This document shows, in pieces, positions 52,552 through 63,204 of a DNA stretch of 64,000 bases. The position numbers and the translations under genes are program-made. A model generated the notes under the pieces. It saw nothing but the letters and a program-made list of their open reading frames with translations, had not been told where the DNA came from and searched no databases. Source of the stretch: Trifolium pratense (taxonomy: Eukaryota; Streptophyta; Magnoliopsida; Fabales; Fabaceae); assembly GCF_020283565.1 (NCBI RefSeq), contig NC_060064.1, positions 24,696,337 through 24,760,336 on the forward strand, in the 5' to 3' direction. The stretch's first letter is position 1. Each line of letters begins with the position of its first letter.

Positions 52552-52710
52552 TGAACGACCGAACGAAGAAGTTGATGTATTCCGGAGCCTATATGCTATG
52601 TTTGGGTACAATGCGCTTACCCTTGTATTTGGGGTATGCGAGGATTTCAACCATGTTTATGCGGAGAGCTCCACCAAGTGAGCTATGCTTACTGGGACTT
52701 GCTCTTTAAT
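52552..52710 (+). other. Unassigned exon-like open segment
   Basis: After an acceptor-like 'ttatttgtag' the frame stays open for about 50 codons ('DKKMNDRTKKLMYSGAYMLC...FMRRAPPSELCLLGLAL') to a stop. Base composition is less AT-rich than its surroundings. I do not recognise it; it may be a fragment of a gene disrupted near the CACTA insertion. Confidence 0.25.
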
Positions 52711-54694
52711 TATGATTTATTGGATTAAAAAAATGAAAGATAACACGAGAGAAATATATCTTTGTAAAATCCATGATCCTGAGATGATTTCACTACTGGG
52801 CAAACTGACTTTCCACTACTGGCCGTGGCCGTAGTGATTGCTGGCGTCGTTGTAAGTCCAGACTTTCCACGTCGGGTCTTTTAATACCCGTCGTGGTATG
52901 TATATTTCTTCTTTAATTATTATTTAAAATTATGGACTTTCCACGTCGGTTTTTCCAATTACCCGTAGTGGTATGTATGGGATTCGACGTCGGTTATAAT
53001 TAATACCAGTAGTGGTATGTATGGTTTCAAACTTTTTTAATATAAATCATGGGGATTCCACTACGGGTATTTACACATACCCGTAGTGGTATGTATGAGA
53101 TTCCACGTCTGTTATAATGAATACCAGTAGTGGTATGTATGTTTCAAATTTTTTTAATATAAATCATGGGGATTCCTGATTAAATCTATGTCATACAAAT
53201 GGTAACAAAAGGAGTATAGAGAAGTGCTATTGAGCCCTCTTTATTAACTTCCTATGTCATGTACATGATTCATTCCATGTTTTTTCAAACTCATAATTAT
53301 GATAAAAATGAAAGTAAACTTGTAAGGAAATGGCTTAATGAATGGTTTACTAGTTTAACCTTGCTGCTTTGAAGTATTTGCATAACTTATCAGAATCAAC
53401 TCAAAATAAGATAGTGTGCATAGATATCAAAATACATAAAATCCAAAACAAATTATAAAAATGGTGCATAATCCATGACAGAGCACGATCCATGACATTG
53501 TAAAAATTTAAGGGGCACACTCAAGATAACAATTGAAGAAGTGGATTTTTTAAAGTCATTCTTAACATGGCTTTTAAATATTTACATATATGATACTTCC
53601 AACTCATTGTAAAAACCACAGATACACATATTCATACCTCATAGATGTGAAAAAAACATAGCAATGGAAGTGAATATTTAAATAAGAGACACATCCATGA
53701 ATGAACCATAACCTCCAAAAACAATATATGAAAAACAATATATGAAATCATGAATTAACATGCAGAACAAAGTAAACCTTTTATATAAAGAAATCAGATA
53801 AATTGCATGTCCAGGAGTGCAAACCTTCAATCATTGCATGTCCTGACTGTAATGTGATTTAATTTCTTCTAGTTTTGTTTTTTAGTTTGTTCATCATTCA
53901 GTAACCTTTCATCATTAAAACAAAAGATAAATTGAAGTGAAAAGACATGATAGAAAGGCAAACATGTGTCAATCACGACCATGAAATTATTAAAAACATT
54001 AACTGCATGTATGTCTTACAAATCACAGGGTAATTCTACAAAAAATTCCATCAAATCACCACATATTCTTATTGCGACTGTTAGAGAAAGTGATCGATGA
54101 ATTGATTGAGTGAATACTTACCAAGAGGTTTGATTATGTTTGTTCTTCAACTGTTACGTCTTCTTCAGGTCAGAGTGAGGCCAGGGAACTTCTTCAAAAT
54201 CAATGTAGATGTTGCTTTGGAAGAAAGAGTGTGCTCGTTCAAGATCCGTTGATTGCTGAAATTCTTTCATGGTGGAGCTCGGTTGCCTCACGGTGGTTTC
54301 TCCACCGCCACAGCTAGCACAGCAAGTCAATGACTAATCAAGTAACCCTGTTAATTAAGCCTATTTATTAGCAAAGTAATGGAAAGGAAAAAAGAGTCGA
54401 AGTTAATATTCTAGCATTCTCCATTGATAAGCACTCAAGAACCTTGTGGATTATTTAGAATAAATACAAACATTCAAGATAAGAAGATAAACATATGCAA
54501 TTTTAGAAGCACAAATGCATCAAATAAAATGGGGCGCGAATATAAATGTTTTCTGGTTTTCTAGATCTGTCTTAACTGTAAGCTAGTCCCGTACTGTAGG
54601 GGATTATTAACAGTTCAATGTCTACTCTACTCTTATCAGTTTCCTTTGCATATGAAGTTACAATTACAAGAAATAACCTAAACGGTATATATAC

Positions 54695-54923
54695 CTGTTT
54701 AGATGAAATTTCATACTCGTGTTCCCAACTTATTTGGGCTGCTTCTAAAGATGAAACTTTTGAATATTTCTTAGTTAATTCTGCCAGATGCATATCCCTA
54801 CAATTGCAGGGGGAAATGGGTAAACAAGAAAGTTATACTAAAAGAAGGCCAAGTAACTGAAATACATACCGAGGTGATTCTCCGGTGGTGGGACGAACTA
54901 TCTTATACATAGCTGAAGCAGAA
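54695..54923 (-). pseudogene. Two in-phase unassigned exons inside the CACTA element
   Basis: Exon 54923-54870 ('SASAMYKIVRPTTGESPR') and exon 54797-54695 ('DMHLAELTKKYSKVSSLEAA' then 'QISWEHEYEISSK') are separated by a 72-bp intron with GT-AG ends and join in phase. I do not recognise the family. The clean phase and protein-like composition suggest a captured gene piece. Confidence 0.5.
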
Positions 54924-55020
54924 CTGCAACAGAAAGAAGAACAAACATAATGACTTCAGTAAACTGTCATTAATTGAAATTGAATCCTCATACAAGTATG
55001 ACAAAAATCAGGAACAATAC

Positions 55021-55151
55021 CTTTCAAATGCTAAAATAATACGGGTACATATTCATTGCAGTTCTGGAATGGAAATCTCCACCAGCTTCAAAGGCACCAA
55101 AATGCACTTTAACTCGCCCTTAAACTTAATGTTCCATGAAAGATGCTAAAT
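55021..55151 (-). pseudogene. PolI-type DNA polymerase exon fragment inside the CACTA element
   Basis: One frame reads 'GAFEAGGDFHSRTAMNMYP', which closely matches the conserved polymerase motif of plant organellar PolI-like DNA polymerases (AFxAGGDFHSRTAMNMYPH). The match stops at 'YYFSI' and a TGA, and a frame leading in from the upstream exon meets a stop. It has a splice-acceptor-like 'gcttcag' before it and a donor after it. Captured and non-functional. Confidence 0.6.
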
Positions 55152-55329
55152 CTGAAGCAAATGAAATGTTATTCTCGGCATCAATAAAGAGAGACTCGGT
55201 TGTGTTGTATGAATCAAACGCAATATTAACAATAGCACAAGTACTCAAGTACTTCATTAGCATTACACATACAGCTGTGACATAAATGGATTGATTGAAT
55301 CAACATAAATTAGGTTACACAGGTATCAC

Positions 55330-55413
55330 CTTTTAATGAACTTCCTGATATATGATCATCCCTCAGCTTAAAATGAGCGGGAGGCGCAGGAATAGAGCTT
55401 TCTATGGATTGAA
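55330..55413 (-). pseudogene. Unassigned exon-like segment inside the CACTA element
   Basis: Bounded by 'cttgcag' and 'aaaag/gtgata', its open frame reads '[19 protein letters not shown]' then 'HISGSSLK'. It could be a C-terminal piece of the DTL-like gene or another captured gene. I cannot place it. Confidence 0.35.
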
Positions 55414-55599
55414 CTGCAAGATAAGAATCAAATTATCAATTGCAAAGTTATTTATCTTTATCCATTAAACAATAAGTGAAAATTATAGTATGTAGACGAG
55501 AACACGCATGACCAAAAGGAACTAGCTGAAGAAAATAGAAATCATGATTATTGGCCAGTAGTAAGAACATTACAATTGGTTAATATCAAGAAAAGGTCG

Positions 55600-55920
55600 T
55601 GTTAGGTTCATGAGATGAGAACCTACGGAAATGTAGAGGACAGACAGAAAGAAACGCAGAGAATGGCACAATCAGAAAAGCAAGATGAAGAAGAAAGAAC
55701 TAGAATTAGTATTCCAAATCACAAGGTTTCACACCACCTTACAAGAGCAATATCGCTTGTGACCGAGAGATCGGTTTAAGTCAAAAATCCTAATAGTGCC
55801 TATTCCTTCTAAGGCCATATCTATCTATTATTACAATAAATTCAACTAACTAACTAATCTAACAAATGGACAAACTGACTAACAGCTGTCCCTATTCTAC
55901 CTAGACAGTACATTCTAACA
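55600..55920 (-). mobile_element. Probable solo copia LTR nested in the CACTA element
   Basis: On the minus strand it starts TGTTAGAATGTACTGTC and ends CTCATGAACCTAACA, with the TG...CA border expected of an LTR, about 321 bp. It resembles legume copia LTRs. The adjacent 5-mers (GGTCG and GATTA) do not match, so the insertion boundaries are not confirmed. Confidence 0.5.
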
Positions 55921-56053
55921 GATTAGCATCAGCATTTGTACACACACACCACTTCGATAGAGGTGGAAGAATCTAAAAATATATTGTCCACATATTGCAT
56001 CTACTCAGCTATGATCCACACTGATACATTTAAACAGATACATTTTTGCTTAC

Positions 56054-57230
56054 TATGTGTTCACCAGCAGTTGCTAATTTTCCAAACTCGGAGAAGGACC
56101 TGCCAAAGAAATAAGTAACTCATAATTCATATATCAAAGAGAACTAAAACCAATCTTATTTTTTAATTTACCAGTCAACTAAGGATGCATTTTCTCCATC
56201 GCGCGGAAACAAAATAGTAGGTTGTTCATGAGGCTTGTTGACCTGTTGTTTGAAAGTTCAGTTAAATTCCATCCCTAGTAGGTTTAATGTTTTGTAGTGT
56301 GTTCTCTAAACCATGACTCGACTCTCAAAAATATAATTTAGGAGGATACCGGTTATCCTTGCAGGAGGCTGAGAGTAAAGCTCCGCGGTCATCTTGCGAC
56401 AAGCTAGTTATACCCTCTAATCTTTGCTGCAATTGCAAAGAAGATTCAGTATAGACACTAAAGATTGTATCATTTTCATCTTTACAATATCTACCACAGT
56501 ACCACTTTATAGCACAGTTTCCACCAACCTGTCCTGCTGGCTGAGGAAGAGGACCTATAGGTGAGACATCACGATCCAAACTTCTGATATCCCAAATTTT
56601 TGGCACACTGAAATTTACCAATTGCATGGTAAAATCAATCAAATCAGCAAAATGCATTGGAAAATACAATATTTATTTTGTTGAGTAATTCATCCAACTA
56701 ACCTATCTATGAGGTTAATGTTTTGTGAATCACAAAGTCTTATCATTAAGTTGTTATACTTAGGTTTTCAAACAAAATCATGTTGTGTTCTTCCATTCAA
56801 TTTGATAAACAAATAATTCCTACATACAAGTACTATTCCAAAGCTACTACACACTTGATAAACAAATTGACTCAACAATATCCAATGGCAAACCAGTGAT
56901 ATAACTCTTATTACTCCAATTATTATAATTTAATTTATAAGAACTAAACCAAGATTATGTATATTATCATCCTAAACTACCCAAGCCTCAGTATCAAACC
57001 CCCTGCCTCGTTTTCTTTGAACTAAGAATTAAACTCATTTAACTACAAAGGTCATCATCCTACTTTCTATATTACTAATTTTTAAGCCACATCAATAACA
57101 CACAGTTAGGATTCAGTCATGGAATCCAAACATGAGAGGAAACCAAAGGGTAGTATATATGGCATCTAAATAGTGAGATAGTTCAAACCCTTACCTGTTG
57201 ATGCAGAATTCTCCTAAGTTCCTTTGATTT
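56054..57230 (-). pseudogene. CDT2/DTL-like WD40 gene fragments captured by the CACTA element
   Basis: Minus-strand exons: 57230-57195 ('NQRNLGEFCIN'), 56607-56529 ('VPKIWDIRSLDRD' to 'PQPAGQ'), 56426-56350 ('QRLEGITSLSQDDRGALLSA' then 'SCKDNR'), 56242-56172 ('VNKPHEQPTILFPRDGENA' then 'SLVDW') and 56099-56054 ('SFSEFGKLATAGEHI'). The order matches CDT2/DTL, the WD40 substrate receptor of CUL4-DDB1 ligases: K(F/V)WDIR, GI(V/T)SLSQD, SCKDNR, VNKP, VDWSPSEIGKVATAS. Introns 56528-56427 and 56171-56100 keep GT-AG ends and phase. The exon(s) between SCKDNR and VNKP (IYLYN...YIWQ) are missing and the phase breaks there, so no full protein can be made. Confidence 0.7.
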
Positions 57231-57299
57231 CTGTGAAAAGAAATAAAGATTAGATGGTCGTTTTCAAATTCAAAATAACGGTTTGCTGTGAAGAACAAT

Positions 57300-57372
57300 G
57301 AAAACGATTTAGGGATTTGGGATTTAGGGATTTCAAAGAAAATTAGGGATTTGGGATTTAGGGATCTGGGTA
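57300..57372. repeat. GATTTAGGGATTTGG tandem repeat
   Basis: Several iterations of 'gggatttgggatttaggga' lie near the upstream end of the captured gene. They are telomere-like in wording but have a longer unit. They probably belong to the leader of the captured gene. Confidence 0.6.
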
Positions 57373-58022
57373 TTTGGCGACAAAGAATGAAGAACACTCG
57401 TCTTCTTCGTCATTCTACATACAAAGAAATTTTGAGAAATCTTAACATTGTTATGATTAAATTAGATAAAGAGAAATTTGGAGGAAGAATTGAACGTACC
57501 GAAAGTAAACTCGTTCTGGAGAAGATGAAGTTCGTCGTTCCGATTGTGAAGTTCGTCATTCCGATTGTGCCCTAATTTGAGAGATGATTGGGAATGACGA
57601 AGAAGATGATTGATGATTGTGAACTTCGTTCTTCAATTTGTTCTGCGCGAAACGTTAAGGGAATTGGGAATGAATGAAAACGTTAAGGGAATTGGCTGGG
57701 AATGAATGAATGAATGAATGAACAAATGAACACTCTCTCTGCGCTAGCGCTATACATAATTCTAAGTTAAGGGATGGTGAATACCAAATCGGTAGTGAAA
57801 TTCAATTAAAACAAATTTCAACGTAATTACAACATTGCCACCGTGTCTATTTTTCACTACTGATTTAAGAAAACCAGTAGTGAAATCCCTTGTCTATGAA
57901 CTTTTCACTACTGGTATTCAAATATCCGTAGTGGAATCCTTTGGTCAAATGTATTTCACTACTGGTATTCACATACCAGTAGTGGAATCTCTTATCCAAA
58001 AGTCATTTTTCTACTAGTGTTT

Positions 58023-59181
58023 TATATAAAAATACATCTTTGTTTTTATTTGTATATTAATCTCTCAAAAATCCAAACAACATCTTCATCATATAATCTC
58101 TTTTATTTTACTGCTTTTCTTTCTAATCTCTTTATATATAAATTTATACTTTGGTTCTTCTTAATCTCTGTAGATCAATACTTTATAATTACAACGATAA
58201 TATGGTACACATACGAGGCTATCAATAACCCTTTCTTGTCAAACGACCATATTATTTAATCTTTTCTAGCAAGGTTAAGTATCCTTCCTTCAACAATATT
58301 CAGGATGCCAAACAAAATCAGGATTATATACTTTCAGAACATTTTGTTGTAAAGATCTTAAATAATAAATTTTTATAAAAAATATATAAAATCAATGTAT
58401 TAGAAGTTAAAAGATTCAAGCAATAACCCTCACATAAATTGAGGGTAGGTGCCCTATGATGATGTGGCACCAATGAAATTTATCCACATTTATTTAAGTC
58501 AAACATAATTAATTTTTTACCATAAAGTAATTTAGACTATTTTTATTTTCATTTAATTATATTTTATGTATTATAATTTATATTCTATGAATTTATATTT
58601 TGGACCTAATTACTTCTGATTTGTTTGCTTCTTCTTCAAATTGTATTACGTCTCAAACAACTTTCTTCTTCGCGTAAAAAAAAAACTTCTTCTTATTGTC
58701 AAAAAACTTTCTTCTTCTTCTTAATACTTTCAATCTCTGCTGCAGCCTCCACCACCGACATGTTAGCATTCTACGGCTCCTCCGCTTTTGTGTTATCCGA
58801 TGTCAATCTTTACTGCAGTCTTCGCCACCGATCTATCGGATTTCTTCAAGATTCTAAAACTTGTGATTTTCAATTTCTTAGATGTTATGTTTTTTAGCGT
58901 ATTTTTTCCTGTTTTTTTTTTTTACTTATTTTTTCATCGTCATTTTGTTTTTGTTTTCTTTGGTTGTCCATATCGGGAAAAAATTGAAAACAAAATAGTT
59001 TAGAGAAGACAAAATGAAATTAGGAGAATGTAATCAAGAAAATTGATCCAATTGATTGGCCACTGAGTTAAGAAGAATTTGATTTATGATTGTTGACTAA
59101 TAAGGAATATAATTCAATATTTATTACCATATTATTGAAAATTCAAAACTCAAATGAATCAAATTAATTGCACCAAGTAAT
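58023..59181. other. Intergenic, no gene recognised
   Basis: AT-rich. A 90-codon frame at 58625-58897 with a CT-rich start has no recognisable domain. A 49-bp unit at 58424-58472 is repeated exactly at 60114-60162. Confidence 0.4.
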
Positions 59182-59191
59182 GGGTTACAAT

Positions 59192-59442
59192 GAGTAAACC
59201 GTCAAATATCCTCTTAAAATTTTAAAATTCGTCAAATACCCCATGAAATTTGGAAATAGGCAAATACCCCCTGAAATTTTAAAAAGTCAATCAAATTGCC
59301 CCCTTGCACTACCAGTCAGAGTCCACGCCAGAAAGCAATTTGGTTGACTTTTTAAAATTTCAGGGGGGTATTTGTCAATTTCCAAATTTCAGGGGGTATT
59401 TGACGAATTTTAAAATTTCAGGGGGTATTTCACAGTTTACTC
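59192..59442. mobile_element. Foldback MITE with exact 10-bp TSD
   Basis: GAGTAAACCGTCAAATA faces the inverse ending CACAGTTTACTC. Arms repeat 'tcaaataccccctgaaattt'. GGGTTACAAT flanks both ends (59182-59191, 59443-59452), consistent with Mutator-like insertion. 251 bp, non-coding. Confidence 0.85.
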
Positions 59443-59592
59443 GGGTTACAATATGCAATATAGACACGGGTTTTGTAAGGAATGATCTAGTAATAAATAA
59501 AAATGATTTGTTTTGCTTTCCATAAAAGGAAATAGAGACTAGGTATATCAAGTAACATACTCTTAAACTTGCACTATATCAAGGAAATAGAG

Positions 59593-59989
59593 ACCATTGT
59601 CGGAAAACAATCACACGGAAGCTTGATCGATCACAAGTGCGGTCTACCTAAAATTTATCCGATCAAAATGAAAAGGTTCGACTATTTTAGGAAGACGAAC
59701 TAACTCTTGAACTTGTTTAGGGTTTAGGGTTTAACTATTGATCATAAGTAAAAATTTAAATAGTTCATCTGAACTAAAAGAAAGGTCGGACCATTGTCGC
59801 AAAACAATCACACAGAAGCTTGATCGATCACAAGTGCGGTCTACCTGAAATTTATCCGATCAAAATGAAAAGGTTCGACTATTTTAAGAAGACGAACTAA
59901 CTCTTGAACTTGTTTAGGGTTTAACTATTGATCACAAGTAAAAATATAAATAGTTCATCTGAACTAAAAGAAAGGTCGGACCATTGTCG
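59593..59989. repeat. Tandem duplication, about 190-197 bp unit
   Basis: Units start at 59593 and 59790, with the start of a third at 59980 ('accattgtcgcaaa'). The first two are nearly identical ('cttgatcgatcacaagtgcg', 'aaggttcgactatttta'). The first has two TTTAGGG units where the second has one, explaining the 197/190-bp difference. Confidence 0.9.
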
Positions 59990-60164
59990 CAAACCTAAAC
60001 CTAATTACTTAACCTAATTTTTCCCCTCTTTTTTCTAAGATCGACATCATATCGACCAACATTAATCTATGCAATGATTTAAAGAGATTGAAAAAATAAA
60101 AGTTTTTTCTAATTAACCCTCACATAAATTGAGGGTAGGTGCCCTATGATGATGTGGCACCATA

Positions 60165-61425
60165 TCTCTTCTTTTTCTTACAATTTTCACGTTGATTCAC
60201 TTTATGAAAACATTTACACACTCTATATGGCTGCGTCGTAATTCTATGACATACTAGTTCTAAAGATAGTAACCAATAAAAGCTCTTTTATCCAAACGAA
60301 TCTTTTCCATTTTGATCTAAACATGGTTACTATTACCCACCGAAAAAATTGTTGTATGTTACTGTATAAATTATTAATGTGGAGATTCAAATTTCAAAGA
60401 ACGTGGAAGACATTATGTTTTTAGGTGTCTTTATATGGAACAAATAATGATCCTCTACTAGAAACAAAAATGAAATATATCTGTCAAAAAAACAAAAATG
60501 AAATATATATTAAAACCATCGTAATAGTCTCCTTAGCACAAAACGTGCTAAAACAGACTGCAAGAGTTTACCATGAATGTCAACTAAAAAAGTATCATGA
60601 ATAACAAATTAGTCGATGTCTAAATAGACAAGCGGGACTCGACTACCAACTATGAAAATTTGTTACTATAGAAATGTTCTTTCCCTTCGTCTATCAAAAG
60701 GAATAGAATTTGACTTACATTGTTTTATAATTTTTGTTATTCTATCCTAAGTTTTTTTTTTTTCAATAATTGCATTTGAAAGGGAAAAGATTCACGTCAC
60801 CGTTACGCTATTATAATCTATAAATATAAATATGAGAAGAAACAACTCAATGATCAATAATCATGTTTATACAATTGGTAATTTAGTGTTGCTACTAACG
60901 TGCAATCATATCAAATCACAAAGCATAACTTGGTAATTTAGTATTGCTACTAATTTAGTGTTGCTACTAATGTCCATAACTTTTTTTAATTGACATAGCT
61001 AAATAAGCATGATAGTATATAAAGTTGGACAGAGAGGATATGATATAAATACAATATATACATATCATATCATGTGTTTGATGAACTCTTGGTAATATCG
61101 TGATGTTTGATGAACTCTTGGGTAATATCGTGATAAGATATATATTATGATTAAATGATAAAAGTGTCCTTTTTAGTCCAATTTTTTTTTTCTTTCAAAA
61201 ATAAAAAAACCATTTTTTTAGGCAATTATCAAAAAACATAAAACAAAATAGAGAACAAGAAGAAAACAAATGGAACAACATCACAGCATATCGTAATGCT
61301 CATAGGAGGAATATGGGAAACTAATAAGAAAACCATCAACACAACAATGTCCAAAGTTCCCACCTTTTCCTAAAGCTCAATTTGGAATAGCTGAATGTTT
61401 GGTAGAACCTGAATCGTTTAGGGAT
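60165..61425. other. Intergenic, with short tandem duplications
   Basis: No gene. 'ggtaatttag(t)g/attgctactaa' occurs three times at about 60880-60970, and 'tgtttgatgaactcttgg(g)taatatcgtga' twice at about 61075-61135. Confidence 0.5.
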
Positions 61426-61578
61426 TTGGATCCTGTCCATCCTCTTTATCTCTCTCTCATAATCTCACTCTCTCTCATTATTATTTTAAAATTTTTTATT
61501 GAAGAGAGAGATTGAAATTAAGAGAGAGATAGAGAGGATGAAGAGGGATGAAGAAGAGAGTGAAGGAGAGGATCCGAT
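61426..61578. mobile_element. Foldback MITE (GGATCCTGTCCATCCTC family)
   Basis: 'ggatcctgtccatcctctttatctctctctc' is mirrored by 'gagagagatagagaggatgaag...gaggatccgatc', around an AT-rich centre 'ttattattttaaaatttttta'. Confidence 0.6.
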
Positions 61579-61739
61579 CACATCGTTTGGTAGAACCTGA
61601 ATCATTTAGACCATTCTCTATGAAATATTTTCAAAAAATACCAAAGATTGAGAGTCAATTGGACCACTTATTATCCCAGGCCTAAATTTCTGTAGTTTAG
61701 AATTTTATCCCATCCCTCAAGGTACTTAAATTCAAATAT

Positions 61740-61885
61740 ATCTTTTTTTTTGTTGACAGACGAAATGACAAAGCCATTGAAAACTCACACACACAAAGTA
61801 AAGTAACCGGGGTTCGAATTTCGGTCCTGACGTCCAACACTAGCAATTTCGACATTTCTATCGGTTGAGCTAGGATTTGTGAACC
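61740..61885 (-). repeat. tRNA-derived SINE (best copy of its family here)
   Basis: On the minus strand 'cctagctcaaccgataga' (A box) and 'aaattcgaaccccggtt' (B box) are spaced as in a tRNA promoter. It is preceded on the plus strand by a T run that is the A tail of the element. Confidence 0.6.
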
Positions 61886-61889
61886 GAAT

Positions 61890-63200
61890 ATATCTATTCT
61901 AATACAAATAACTTCGAAATATTGTATCTCTTCTAATATTATTTGTATTATATAGCGGCCATACCTCAAAAACTTGCCAAGTCGCAAAAGAAAATCTTCT
62001 TCTACTGTTGTTGCTTCTAACTTTGTAGCTATTTATGTTGAAAAGAGTGTAAAACGCTCTAACATAATTCAATCTAAGAGCATTGTTAAACTTTCTGCTA
62101 CTCCCTCTTCTACGACTGACTTTGATTAACATCTCCTATGCTTGATGTGGGGGAACGACATTAAATTTTTTGTGGAAGATTTTAATTAAAGGTTGAAAAA
62201 TTAACTATTTCTTCCTTAAAAAAAAAAAAAAAGTTAACTATTTCTTAATTTTGATGTCAGACGTTATGTTACACAATAGAAACTTTTGTGGCCGTGGAGT
62301 AGGAACGCTTGACCTTGAACCTAGCGTGCAATTGGGCCGAGTGGCCAAGCTCGATGCCGAATTTGGCTTAAGTCTGGTCCAGGACAAGTATTTTATTAAA
62401 AAAACACTTAATCTTTTTTTTTTTACTAAAAATCAACAAAAACGTCGGCTCAAATACTATGTCATTTGAAACAAAATTAAAATAAACGAAACAAAAACTT
62501 ACACAGCTAGGGATGCCGTTCACATCCAAATCAATCTACAATCTATCAAATAATTGTTTATTGGAGTTGAATTTCATTTTTCTCTAAAACGAACTAAACT
62601 ACATAAGTAAATGAATATAACCTGTTATACTTGTAAATATGCCACGTTGTATTGAGCCCAACGTGTGTGTATATAAGTATGCCTTGAAATCTTGGTTACA
62701 AGAAGTCAGAAATTTTTATTGGAACTATTGCGGCGTAAAGGGGTCTGCTGCACTAAGCGCAAATCATGCATCAGTCTAATGTTTTTGATTCTGCCTCCTG
62801 CGCTAGGCGTAGACGCGTGATGTAGTTTTATATTTTTAAGATATCTGACTTGGATTCTGTTTTATTTTAAAGCAGATTTGTTTATAGTTTTAGATCAAAT
62901 TGAGTATCTTGGCCACGAAAATATATTCGGGACTTGGGTAAAATTAGGATTGAAGACTAATTAACCCAATTGAGATTTCTTGTATAAAGTTACTCGTTTG
63001 ATATAGTGTAATGGAGGGGCTACTCTCTCCCCCAGAGTAGGTCATTGTTAGACCGAATTGGGTAAACAAACATTGTGTGTTCTTTTTTCTCTTATTTTTT
63101 TTCATTTTTATCGTTGTTATTATTATTGCTTATCTGCTTGATTTGGTTGTCGTTCCTTTTGCTCCACACATCAAGTATTTTATTGGTGTGATTTTCCGAC
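61890..63200. other. Intergenic, no gene recognised
   Basis: No supported exon, only short frames in normal AT-rich sequence. A GC-richer piece at 62740-62825 ('gcactaagcgcaaatcatgc') is unassigned. Confidence 0.45.
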
Positions 63201-63204
63201 AAAT

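Larger units (their letters stand above)
52791..58019. mobile_element. Non-autonomous CACTA element carrying host gene fragments (Pack-CACTA)
   Basis: It begins CACTACTGGGCAAACTGACTTT and its far end inverts to CACTAGTAGAAAAATGACTTT, imperfect CACTA inverted repeats. TTT flanks both ends (52788-52790 and 58020-58022), a 3-bp duplication. About 370 bp on the left and 190 bp on the right are subterminal iterations of 'ccactac(g/t)gg' and 'accagtagtgg(a/t)', the hallmark of CACTA transposase-binding regions. The 5.2-kb interior lacks a recognisable TNP2-type transposase. It instead carries minus-strand, intron-containing fragments that resemble cellular genes. Confidence 0.85.

Noticed and set aside
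58625..59003. Two overlapping plus-strand frames
   Set aside because: They start in a CT-rich, Ser/Phe-rich stretch and run into poly-T. No domain is recognisable, so I do not call a gene.
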